A DNA stretch of 64,000 nucleotides, taken from contig CP089451.1 of the NCBI GenBank assembly GCA_026636295.1, forward strand, positions 372,001 through 436,000. The letters run 5' to 3'. The position numbers and the translations under genes were made by a program. The stretch is from Medakamo hakoo (lineage: Eukaryota > Chlorophyta > Trebouxiophyceae > Coccomyxaceae). Numbering within the stretch: position 1 is the stretch's first letter; each line of letters begins with the position of its first letter. The notes beneath the pieces were generated by a model that was given only the letters and a program-made list of their open reading frames with translations, was not told the origin of the DNA and ran no database searches. Of the stretch, positions 50,882 through 61,117 are shown in pieces.

Positions 50882-50914
<33 letters not shown>
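50849..50914. repeat. 66-bp alternating purine-pyrimidine tract (GC/AC)
   Basis: Uninterrupted alternation of purine and pyrimidine made of GC, AC and one ATGC step, in the 260-bp spacer between two convergent genes. Z-DNA-prone by sequence. Confidence 0.9.
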
Positions 50915-50972
50915 TCTCATGCATTCCATTCCATCCCCACCCACCCGCCTCCTGCCTCTCCATTTTTCTCTC

Positions 50973-53900
50973 TCATTCGTCCATCGCTTCACCGCCGCGC
51001 CCGTCGCCCTTCACCGATTCCACTTCCAGCTCGTACTCCTGGTCGCACCCCGCATAGGAATCGCACATGAAGTAGAGCACGATCGGCCCGCCACCAGGCG
51101 CGGGCGCGGAAAACTGCAGCTTGGCCCGCGCGCGCGCGGCCGCCGCGCCAGGCACCCGCTTCACGGCCAGCAGGGCGTTGGTGGCCGGCTGGCCGACCAC
51201 CAGCCACCACCCTTCCTCTTTGCGGCCCGGGAAGCGGGGCGCGATGACGGGGCCCGCGTCCGGCGCTCCCGACGGAATGCCTTCGCGCTCCAAGTCCACG
51301 GAGATGGTGACGGCGTCGCCTTCCGACACCGCGACGCGGCCGCCCCCACCGCCGGGCGGCGCCGGGTCCAGCGCGTACGACAGCGCAATGTCCGGGTACC
51401 GGTTGGCGGCGGCGGCCAATGCAGCCATGTCGGGTCCGGATAGGCCGCCCAGGAGGGCGGCGCGCGCGGTCTCGTCCTCCATCTCCAGGAGGTCGAACAC
51501 CGACTCGACGCCCGCGGCGGCCGCGGCCGCGGCGGCCTCGCCACTCACGCCCGGCAGCTGCAGCAGCGGCGAGTCTTTCGCCCACAGCGCCTGGACGACC
51601 AGTTGGGAGGCTTCCATGGCGGCCAGCGCCGGGGCCAGCCAGCCGGAGGAGGCCGCGACGTCGACGGCGGCGTGGAGCAGGCGCAGGGCTTTGGGGACGA
51701 CCACGCCATCGCGGTCGGCCGCCAAGCCGCCGGACAGGGGCACGCGCGACAGGTGGGCTTGGAGCAGGGCGTGCGCTTTGACGTGCGGGTCCGCCCACTT
51801 CGCCGACGGCGCGGGCAGCGGGGCGTGAGTGAGCAAGCGGCGCACGGCCTCGTCCTCGCCCGGGCGCAGCGGCAGGCCGTCGAATTCCGCGGCCGCGGAC
51901 ACGATGTCCACCAGCCCGCGCAGTTTCGTTTTGGGGCCCAGGGACCGGGCCGCCAGCTCGACGGTCGCGTAGGAAATGTAGTAGAAGGAGGCAACCATGC
52001 CCAGGTTGAGGGGTTCGACGGCCCCGCCGGCCGTGGCCGGTGCGCCGTCCTCCCCCCCACCCTCGCCGCCAGGCCCTTCCAGCGCCACCACTCCAGCCGC
52101 CGCCAAGTCCGCGAGCGTCCCTTCCACCAGGTCCGACAGGTGGTCCGACAGGTGGCGGTGCGACACGCCGGCCAAGCCATAGTAGTTTGGGTTTTGGGGC
52201 AGGCGCCGGTACAGGAAGGTCCACGTCAGCCAGTCGACGGCGTCCTGGGGCGAGCCGACGACACGCGCGACGACCTCTGCCGCCAGGTGGTCGTGGAGCG
52301 CGGTGTCCAAGTGGGACTCGACGGGCAGGGCCTCAAACAGGAACTTGCGCAGGAAGGCCTTGCGCGGCGCGTGGCAGAGCAGGAGCAGGGACGCGCCCGG
52401 GCGGGAGGCGCCGCCGCCGGGGCGGGAGCCGCCGCCGCCGCCTTCGTCCAGGCCCTGGCGCCCGGCCCGCCCCACCATGTGCAGCAGGTCCGCGATGGGG
52501 TAGTCCGCCGCGCCGACGGCGCCGGCGGCTTCGTGGGCTTGCGTCCCCGCGATGACGACCAGCTTGGCGGAGTGGGTGAGCGACCAGGCGGCGCCGGCCG
52601 ACGCGACGAGGACGGAGGCGGCGCCCGCGCCAAAGAGCGCGTCGACCGCGGCGCGCTCAGAGGGCGGCTGGCCTTCGTAAAGGTAGGCAACGCCGTGGCG
52701 CAGGGCGTGGGCCAGGGCGGGGTCGGCCACGGGGTGGGACGCCAGCACGGCTTCGACGTCCGCGCCGTCGGCCAGCAAAAACCGGTCGGGCGCGCCGTCG
52801 GCGCCCGCGGCGGTCAGCAAGTCCAGGGCGGCCAGGCGCGCGGCGCGGCGCGACGGCACAAAGACGATGGCCGGGTCCCCGCCGGGCCCGCACTCCCGCA
52901 CCACCGCCGCGTACGTGGGCCGGGCCATGGCCCGGGCCCGGGCGTCCATGGACGCGATGTCAAAGCCCTGGATGGAGACGGCCAGCGGGACGGGCCGCGC
53001 GCCCGGCGGGAAGGCAAAGACCGCGCGGGCCGGCGCGCCCAGCCAGTCGCCCAGGTCGGCCGCGTTGGCGACGCAGCCGGCCAGCCCCACCAACCGGACG
53101 GGCCGGCCCGTGGACGACGCCATGTACCGCATGCGGGACAGGCCGACTTCCAGGGCCGGACCCGCGCCCGACGCGGCGCCCGCGCCGCCCGCGCCCACCG
53201 TGTGCAGCTCGTCCGCGATGACAAGGGTCAACGCTTGGACGCCCTTGCGCGCTTTCCAGCGGCGGGTCAGCGCGTCGAACCGGTCGGGCGTCGCGACGAC
53301 GACGTCGCACCGGTCGAGCGTTTTGAGGTCGGGGCCGGACTCGCCGGTGAGGGAGCCGACGGTCAAGCCCAGGGCGGCGTGGAGGCGGGTGCTCCAGTCG
53401 GCCACGCGGAGGGACGCGGCGGCGTCGTTGGGCGCGACCCACACGCACTTGAGCGGCGGGCCGTCGCCCGCCGCCGCGCGCCGCACCGCCCTCAACACAG
53501 CAAACTCCGCGCACGCTGTCTTGCCCGCGCCCGCCGGCGCGCACACCAGCACGTTGTCGTCCGAGTTGGCCAGGGCGGCGAAGGCCTGGGTCTGGACCGG
53601 GTTGAACCGGGCCCAGCCCGGGTACAGGGACGCCGACGCGGCGCCGTCCAGGCGCAGCGCCGACAGCGGCAGCGGCGCCAGGTCGAGTAGCTCGGTCGGC
53701 GGCGGGAACTTGGCCGGCAGGATGAGGTGGCGGAAGGAGACGGGCAGGGTCGCCTCGCACCCCAGCCACGAGTCTGACACGACGCGCACAAAGTACTGCG
53801 GCGGCAGCGGGTCCGTGACGGGCACGGTGAAGGACAGGGCGTGGTCGTCTTCCGCATACGCCGCCCGCAACAAGAACGGCTCGGCGTGGAGGAGCGCCTC

Positions 53901-56900
53901 GCCGTCCGCGTCCTCCACGAGGACCCAGAACGCGAGGCCGGGGCCGTGCGCGCGGGCGTCCCAGCTGAAGTCGGGCGTCAGGGTCAGGTCCACCTTGAGC
54001 AGGCCGCGAGTGATGGGCTGGACGTGGGCGGCCAGCTCCAGGCGGGGGAAGGTGTGGACCAGGCGGTGGAGCGTCTTGCCGAGCTTGGGCGCGCGCACCA
54101 GCTCGCCCAGCTCGCCCGCCGTCAGGTCGTAGTACCGCTCCCACGGCAGGTCCTTGCGCTCCACGCGGGCCAGCACGTCCGGCAGCACGCCCGGGAACTG
54201 GCGCAGCGGGGACTGGCAGCCCCACTGGCGGCGGGTGACGCACTTGGCCAGTTCCAGGGCGCGGCCCGCGACGCCGGCCCACCCGCGGCGCAGGGCGAGC
54301 TCGAACAGGCAGCGGGTCAGGCGGCCCGCGCTGTCCTTGACGTACTGCATGTCCGACGCCAGGGCCAGGCCGTCCAGGCGCAGGCGGGCGATGTAGGCCT
54401 GGAGCAGGACGTTGACCTTGGCCGCCGGGTCGTCCAGCCCCTCCTTGACGGGGATGGGGACGCGGTCGAGCAGCTTGGCGAGCTCGGCCTTCTCCTCCTG
54501 GCGGACGACGATGTTGGCAAACTCGTCCGACGCGGCGAACAGGCGCAGCAGCTCGATGTCGCCCATGGTGGGGCGCAAGTGGGCCGCGTACGTGGCGATG
54601 GAGGCGTGGCCGACGTAGTAGGACGCGGCGATGCGGCCCAGGTCGGTCGGCGAGAGCGTGCCCGACCGCCGGTCGTAGCGCAGCAGGCCGGCGCGGTCGA
54701 GGACGACGGCCGCGGAGTGGGCCAGGTCCGCCCGGCGGCGGCGCAGCGTCGGGTCGGCGTCCAGGTCGGACGCCGGCACGCCGTACAGGGACGGCGCGCA
54801 CAGCATGCGGACGTACAAGTAGGTGCACCCCAGCCAGGACACGCCGCCCTGGATGGAGGCCACGGCGCCGAGCGCGACTTCCGCGTTGAGGGCGTCGGCC
54901 AGGCGGCCCGCCATCTGCGACTCGATCGGCAGCTGCTGGTTCAACAGGCTCAGGTAGTACTGCAGCTCGGCGTGGCCGGTGATGATGACGCCCTCGCCGA
55001 ACGAGTCGTACTGGGGGCGGCCCGCGCGCCCAAACATTTGCATGACGTCCAGCGGGGACAGCTCCGTCCACCCGCCGTGCTCGGGCGAGTAGACTTGCGT
55101 GCCCTTGATGATGACGGTGTGGGCGGGCAGGTTGACGCCCCAGGCCAGCGTGGCGGTGGACACGAGGACGGACACGTGGCCGTCCGCGAACAGGTCTTCG
55201 ACGAGCGTGCGGTCGGACCGCGACATGCCGGCGTGGTGGATCGCCAGGCCGTACGGCAGCAGGTCGGCGAGCGCGCCGTCCTTGGCCGCGCCGGCCTCCG
55301 TTTGCAGGATTTCGGCGGACGCGCCGCCCGGTTTGACGAGGGCGGCCGCGACGCCGCCGTCCCGGACGGCCTCGTCCCGCAAGTACCGCGCCGTTTTCGC
55401 AGTCTCCTTGCGCGAGTGGACAAACACGAGGACCTGGTGCTTGCCCGCGGCGGCCGCGACCTTGCCGTAGCAAATCTCGTTCATGAGCGTCAGGCGTTGC
55501 AGGGGCTTGCGCACGGACACGCCGATGTACTGGGAGGCCAGGGGGCAGGGCCGGTACGCGTTGTCAAAGTAGAACAGGCCCTTGGCCGGGTCGACGCGCA
55601 GGAAGGCGGCGACGTCCTCGTAGTTGGGCAGCGTCGCGGACAGGCCGACCAGGCGGACGTGGTCGCCCCCCGCTTCGACGGACCGCAGCGTCCGCGCGAC
55701 GAGCGCTTCCAGCACGGGCCCGCGGCCGTCGTGCAGCAAGTGGACTTCGTCAATGATCATCAGCCGCAGGTTGGCCGTGTGCGGCGCGGACCGCTCGCCG
55801 CCCGCCTTGCGCGTGATGATGTCCCACTTCTCCGGCGTCGTCACAATGACTTGGGCGGCCGCGATTTCGGCCCGCGTCAGCGACGCGTCGCCCGTCAGTT
55901 CACGGACGGTGAGGCCGTACGGCGCCAGCCGCTTGGTGAAGTTGCCGACCATCTCGGAGACGAGCGCTTTCATGGGCGCGACGTACACGCACTTGAACGA
56001 CGCCCGGTCTAGGTGGCCGATGGCCGGGTCGGTGGCCGGCGGGTCGTCGCCCTCGGCCGCCGGAGCGGGCTTGTGGTGCGGGCGGCGGGCCAGGCCGATC
56101 TGGTGGAGGACCGTCAGCATGGCGACATTGGTCTTGCCCGCGCCCGTGGGCGCGCACATCAGCAGGTTGTCCGACCCGAACAGCGCGGCCTCGCACACGC
56201 GCGACTGGATGCGGTTGAGGGACGCCATGCCCGCAAACGCGGGCTGGGCCCAGGCGGGCAAGTCGGCCACGGGCCGCAGCTTCTCGCCGTCGGCAAAGGG
56301 CGGGGCGGCCGCCGCCGGGATGTGGACTTCCTCGTACCCCTTGAACGCGGACCGGAAGGAGCCGGGCGGGAGGTCGCACCGCGCGTTTGTCATCGTGTGG
56401 CCACCCCCCGGGAAGGCCAGGGAATCCAGGTCGACCTCGTGCAGGCCGGCGCCGGCCTCCGTGGCGCCGCCGGGCGCCGGGGGAGGCGGGCCGCCGCCGT
56501 CGTCCGGCCCGCCATTCAGGCCGCGCGCCTCGGCCCGGATGCGGGCTTCGGCCGCGGCCTGGCGTTCCTTGGCGGTCAGGCGCGTCGCGCGCAGCGCGGC
56601 CAGGACGGCCGCGCCCTCGGCGCCCGCGGCCGCCATCGCCGCTTCCACCGCCGCGACCGCGTCGGGCCCGGCCGCCCGGGCCCGCCGCGTGCACCAGACG
56701 ACCGCGTGGCGGGCGGACACCAACGTCTTCACCAGCGGGAAGTGGCCAAAGTCCAGGAGGCGGACGAGCGCGTCTTCGGCCGCCGCGTCGGAGGGCGACG
56801 CCTCCAGCGCGCCGAGCACGCGGCCCGCCAGCTGCTGCGCGCCCGCTTCATCCAAGTCGGAGCCGTACGAGGCGGCAACCTGACGCTGCAGCCAGTGCGC

Positions 56901-56975
56901 GTCGATGTCCTGCGGGTGGACGCCGCCGAACGCGGCGGCGGCGGCGGCGTCCGGGTCGGCCTGGGCGGAGGGTGC

Positions 56976-57007
<32 letters not shown>

Positions 57008-58232
57008 GGACCGCGCCGCCGTCCCCGCCGCCGCCGCCGCCGTCCTCGTCTTCCTCGGCGTCGACGACTTCGTCGACGCCCGAGTCGCCGCCGCCGCCGT
57101 CCTCGTCGGAGTCATCGCCCTCAAACTCGACGGCGACGCCGATTTCCTCGTCGAGCGTCGCGGCGCCGCCGTCCTCGCCGCCGCCGCCGCCGCCAATGCC
57201 AGTGGCCGTCGCCGGCGGCGCCCAGTCCGTGATGAGCTTGCCCAACGCCACCAGCTGGGCGAAGCGTTCGGGCGGCAGCGGGCCCAGCAGGCCCTCCACC
57301 TCCTTCTGCTTGTCCGGGTCCTTGACGCCGTCGGCCTTCAGGGACGCCAGGACTTCTTCCGCCGCGCCGTGCAGGACGTCGGCGGGCTGGTCGCCAAACT
57401 GGCCGGCGACGACGCCCAGGAGGGCTTCGAACGCTTCCCGGGTTTCGCGGGTTTTGGGGCGGTAGGTGGTGGCCGCGTCCACGTCCAGCACGGTGGCGGC
57501 GGCCAGGCCGGCCTGTGTGGTTGGGGTGGGGGTGGGGGGACGGGGGACGGGGACATGGGTGAGCGCGCGAGGGGAGGGGCGGGTGGGTGGAAGGCGTGGT
57601 CGGGGGTGGGGGGTGCGCCGCGCCGCCGGCCCGAAGCAGAAAAAAATAAACGCACCCGGCGCGCCCGTTTCCCGCCAGCCAGCCCATCCCAGTCGTCTCC
57701 GCCGCCACCGCCGGCCCGGGCTGCAGCTTCCCGTTTGGCCTTGGCCTTGGCCTTACGTTCTGCCAGCCCCTCGGGCGCATCAAAGCGGACGCGGTCGCCC
57801 ATGCGGTGCAGCCGCCCGGCCAGCGTTTCCGGGGCACCCGACGGTTCGGCGGGCCCACGCGCCCGGTTTTCAGCGGTGAGGACGAGGTTAGAGTTCTGGT
57901 TGTGGAGGGGGCGGGGAGGTGCGGGGAGGGCGGTGAGAGCTCTTGCATTGGGTCGTGACCGTCGATCGACGGGTGCAAAAGTTCGCGTCGGACGGAGAGA
58001 GAGGGCCTGCCCAGGCGGGCTGGTTCGTACGACTGGGTGGGAATTGTTCGGAGCTGCTGGGCGGGCGGATGGGGAGGCCAGGCGACGCAGTAGTGCGCGG
58101 CACGGCCTTCCCGCATCCGCCTAGGCGGCGGCGGCGCGAGCGCAAACAAACGGAAAACTCGACACGCACCGCCTTGTAGTCAAACCGCTTCGCCCGGGCC
58201 GCCGCCTCGGCGCCGCCATCAAAGTCAGCCAT
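50973..58232 (-). CDS. BRR2: U5 snRNP 200-kDa helicase BRR2 (SNRNP200)
   Basis: Unwinds U4/U6 during spliceosome activation. Exons 58232-58170, 57895-57656 and 57512-50973 (phase 0) encode 2,280 residues (human 2,136). The N-terminus FDYKANSNLVLTAE joins at the first junction as in BRR2. Then YRPKTRETREAFEALL, HPQDIDAHWLQRQ, and the first cassette: CAPTGAGKTNVAM (about residue 562), EKWDIITRK, IIDEVHLLHD, SATLPNYEDVAAFL, FVHSRKETAKTARYL, QMFGRAGRPQYDSFGEG, followed by Sec63 LGRIASYYYV. The second cassette has APAGAGKTACAEF, ADELH and LVGLAGCVAN, weaker motifs as in other BRR2 proteins whose second cassette is inactive. It ends YFMCDSYAGCDQEYELEVE. It is the largest gene here. Confidence 0.97.
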
Positions 58233-58479
58233 GGCTGGCGTGGGGAGTTGTGCGCGGGGAGGAGGGGTCGCGTGTGTGTCCCGCCCGCGTAAAAAAGGCC
58301 GCGCTCGCCGGCGCCGGAAACACTCTTGTGTCGAGGCCAACCTGCTGCTGCACTCTGCTCCACCTGTTTTTTTTTTTTACACGACCCACCGCCAGCGCGC
58401 GCACACCCACCCACAAACACACACGCGGACACTGCACGCCCGGTCAAGCCGCCTCTCATACCAGTCGCCTCTGCATGTT

Positions 58480-59208
58480 CTAAGGCTGCAGCGGCCGGTC
58501 GCTGCCCGTCAGCAGCCCCGCCGAAAAGAGGGCCAGCCCCGCCGCCCCGGCCAACCACGCCAGGCCACGGTACCGTTCGCCCATGACCCGGTCCCGGGCC
58601 GCATCGGACGCCGGCGCGTTTGACGGTGGAGGAGGCTGCACCCCCCACCCGCCGTCGTCGTCCTCCTCCCACGCCTCGTCCAAGGACGACAGCGAGTCGG
58701 CCGGGCCGGCGCCGCCGCCGCCTGGTGCCGCTCCTGCGCCTCCGCCACCGTTGCTGCTGCCGGGCAGGGTGCGCAGGGCGATGGCCGCCACCTCCACCGC
58801 CACTCCCGCCGCCAGGGCGCCGAAAATCAGGACGGGAATCGTCAGGGATGCCGGGTCGGCCAGGGACTCTGGAAAAAACAGGCGGCGCGCCGCGTCGGCC
58901 GCGCCGGCGGCGGACGGCAGCGTCAAAGGGAGGGAGGCGCCTGCCTCCGTTCCTGAAGGCGCAGGCACGCGGCGGGACGCCAGGTCGTCGACGATGCGCG
59001 GCAGGTAGTCCTTCCAGGTCGCGGCCGGGTGGCGCGGGTGGTGGAGGCGGTGGTGCGGGGTGTTGAGGTCGGGCGTCAGCGGCGCACGGCGCGGCGAGAA
59101 CAACAACGACGCCCGACCGCGCACAGCCACGCTGCCCACCCTCCACGCGTCCGCCCGGCCCGAGCAGGAGGCCGAGCCAGCGGACCGTGCGCAAGAGGTG
59201 GGATGCAT
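58480..59208 (-). CDS. Hypothetical two-span membrane protein, probably plastid
   Basis: Single exon of 242 residues from the ATG at 59208. I do not recognise it. Residues 1-60 are Arg/Ser/Ala/Pro-rich (MHPTSCARSAGSASCSGRAD) and could be a transit peptide. AATWKDYLPRIVDDLASRRVPAP is a likely folded helix; SLTIPVLIFGALAAGVAVEV and YRGLAWLAGAAGLALFSAGL are membrane spans separated by a Gly/Asp-rich loop. The open frame runs further upstream but no better start is seen. It is divergent to CNOT11, 186 bp away. Confidence 0.5.
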   Translation of the reverse strand: MHPTSCARSAGSASCSGRADAWRVGSVAVRGRASLLFSPRRAPLTPDLNTPHHRLHHPRHPAATWKDYLPRIVDDLASRRVPAPSGTEAGASLPLTLPSAAGAADAARRLFFPESLADPASLTIPVLIFGALAAGVAVEVAAIALRTLPGSSNGGGGAGAAPGGGGAGPADSLSSLDEAWEEDDDGGWGVQPPPPSNAPASDAARDRVMGERYRGLAWLAGAAGLALFSAGLLTGSDRPLQP

Positions 59209-59394
59209 GCGGGCAAGGCCTGTTTTGAAGAGGGGCGCCGCGCTTTGCGCGGGGGCCGGCCGCGCTGCTCTCTCTTGCGGCGCGAAGAGCCAACAGTGAA
59301 GTTGGCGGACGACGCGACGGGGAAACACATTCGTTTCTGTTTTTTCCCCGCCACGCGAGGGCCGGCGGCAACACGCGCCGCGTCCCCTCCGACA

Positions 59395-60828
59395 ATGCAG
59401 GGCGGCGGCGGAGTGGCCCTGCCGCCCGCGGCCAGTGCGGCCCTGCTGACGCCGCGGCCCGCGACGGAGTCCCTGTCCGCGGCCGCGTCGCGGTATTTTA
59501 GCGCCGCGGCCGCGGCCGCGGGCCGGGGCGCGGCCGAAGAGGCTGTGGCCGTCGCGGTCCGGGGCGCTCGGGCCGCCCTGGGCGCGGCGGGCCCGCACCC
59601 GCCCGTCACACCCGCTGGCCGACTCACGGCCATTGTTGTGCTGGCTGAAGCTGGAGCGTTGGGGGGTGAAGCGGGCGCGAGCGCGCTGCTTTCGGCGAGT
59701 GGCGGCGGCGCCGGGTCGGCTGCCGAGCGCCGCCTGGCAGCCGCGCTCTTGGCCGGCGGCACGACCGCCTGGGAAGCGGCGCGCCTGCCCGCCACGGCTT
59801 GGCTTGCCGCCGACGCCGCCGCCGGACGGGGTGGTGGGCCCGGCGCGGGCCCGCGGCCGCCGGACCCGCCGCCCCCCCTCGACGCGATAACAGCCCTGCG
59901 CCGGTCGGCCGCCGCGACGGCGGCCGCGCGCCTGGCCGTCCCGTCCACCATCTCTGTCGTCGGCGGTGCGTCGTCGACCGGTGCCATGCCGACCCCACAG
60001 CCGCCGCCATCCTCTCCACACTGGGCGCAGGCGTGGGGTGGGCCGGCCAGTCCACCTGGCGGCGGCGGCGGCGGCGGCTGGGGCGGGAGCGCGCAACCGA
60101 CGAGCCCTCCAGCGGCGGCGCAGCACCCCGCCGCGCCGGTCACGCCGCCCCCGCCCCTGTCCGAAGCGGAAGCGGCCGCCCTGGCACGGGCGCTTGTTTC
60201 ACCCGCGCCCGCGGGCGGCTCCGACGCGGCGCGGACCGCGGCGGTGGAGGCGCTGCTTGCCCGGCCAGGCGGCGGCACCGTCGCCGCAACGCCTGCCGCG
60301 CTCGGCGCGGCGCCGGCCCTCGCCGCCTCTTCCCCACGCTTGGCTGCCGCAGCCGCGGCCGCGTGCGCGGGTGCAGACGCTGAGCGAGGCTATGCCGCGC
60401 CCGCTGCGGGTGCCTGGCTGAGTGCGCTGGCGGGCGCGGGGCCCGGCCTGGCGTGGGCAGAAGCGTGTGCAGGGCTGGCCGCGCCGCCGCCCCCCCAAGC
60501 CCCGTCGTCCTCGACGGGGCGGGCCCACCCGCCGCCGCCGCCCGCCTTTTCGGCGGCCTGCGTCTCGCGAGCCACCCGGGCGGCGGGCGAGGTAGCCGAC
60601 CCGGCCGACCGCGCGCGCCTGGCGCGCTTGGCCGTCGCGCTCGTCCGCTCGCTCTTCTTGAGCGGACTGGCGAGCGAAGCCGGCACTGCGCGCGGAGCCA
60701 CCCCACCCGCCGCGGCGGCCCTGCTTGAAGCCGGCGGGCCCGGACTCTTGGCCGAAGTCGAAGCGTTTTGCGTGGAACATGCACGCGTGGGTGAAGCAGC
60801 CGTCCTCTTCCGCGAACTCAAGGGGTGA
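59395..60828 (+). CDS. CNOT11: CCR4-NOT complex subunit 11 (CNOT11)
   Basis: Single exon of 477 residues. The C-terminal third aligns with the CNOT11 domain: ATPAALGAAPALAASSPRLA, a chain of Ala/Leu helices, PAFSAACVSRATRAAGEVAD, RARLARLAVALVRSLFLSGL and finally LLAEVEAFCVEHARVGEAAVLFRELKG, which parallels the conserved [23 protein letters not shown] end. The N-terminal half is Ala/Gly/Pro-rich helical sequence that may be the CNOT10-binding part. CNOT11 helps recruit CNOT10 to the NOT module of the deadenylase. The start ATG (59395) sits just before the first structured residues. Confidence 0.8.
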   Translation: MQGGGGVALPPAASAALLTPRPATESLSAAASRYFSAAAAAAGRGAAEEAVAVAVRGARAALGAAGPHPPVTPAGRLTAIVVLAEAGALGGEAGASALLSASGGGAGSAAERRLAAALLAGGTTAWEAARLPATAWLAADAAAGRGGGPGAGPRPPDPPPPLDAITALRRSAAATAAARLAVPSTISVVGGASSTGAMPTPQPPPSSPHWAQAWGGPASPPGGGGGGGWGGSAQPTSPPAAAQHPAAPVTPPPPLSEAEAAALARALVSPAPAGGSDAARTAAVEALLARPGGGTVAATPAALGAAPALAASSPRLAAAAAAACAGADAERGYAAPAAGAWLSALAGAGPGLAWAEACAGLAAPPPPQAPSSSTGRAHPPPPPAFSAACVSRATRAAGEVADPADRARLARLAVALVRSLFLSGLASEAGTARGATPPAAAALLEAGGPGLLAEVEAFCVEHARVGEAAVLFRELKG

Positions 60829-61032
60829 GACGCCCCGTTCATTTTTTTTTCTTCTCCACTTTTTTTCTTGTACCAACCTTTTTTCTTCCATCCTCATTTG
60901 TTTTTTCTTCCCCCTAGGCAAACGGTGTGTGGGTGGGTGTGGCACTAGCAACAAGCAGCAACGCGTGAAACATGTGTCTGGAGCGGGGTGGGAGAGTGTG
61001 TGTGTGATACAACACGCGCCAAAAAAAACCGA

Positions 61033-61043
61033 CCCCCCCCCCC

Positions 61044-61102
<59 letters not shown>
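61033..61102. repeat. Compound microsatellite C28(AC)21
   Basis: 28 C followed directly by 21 AC units, 16 nt before the stop of the PUB-UBX gene, in a 289-bp spacer between convergent genes that also holds T-runs (60840-60915). Confidence 0.95.
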
Positions 61103-61104
<2 letters not shown>

Positions 61105-61117
61105 CTCCATTTCGTCT

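Noticed and set aside
53841-56012. Plus-strand frame of 723 codons opposite BRR2
   Set aside because: Shadow of the helicase core, whose conservation fixes the minus strand as coding.
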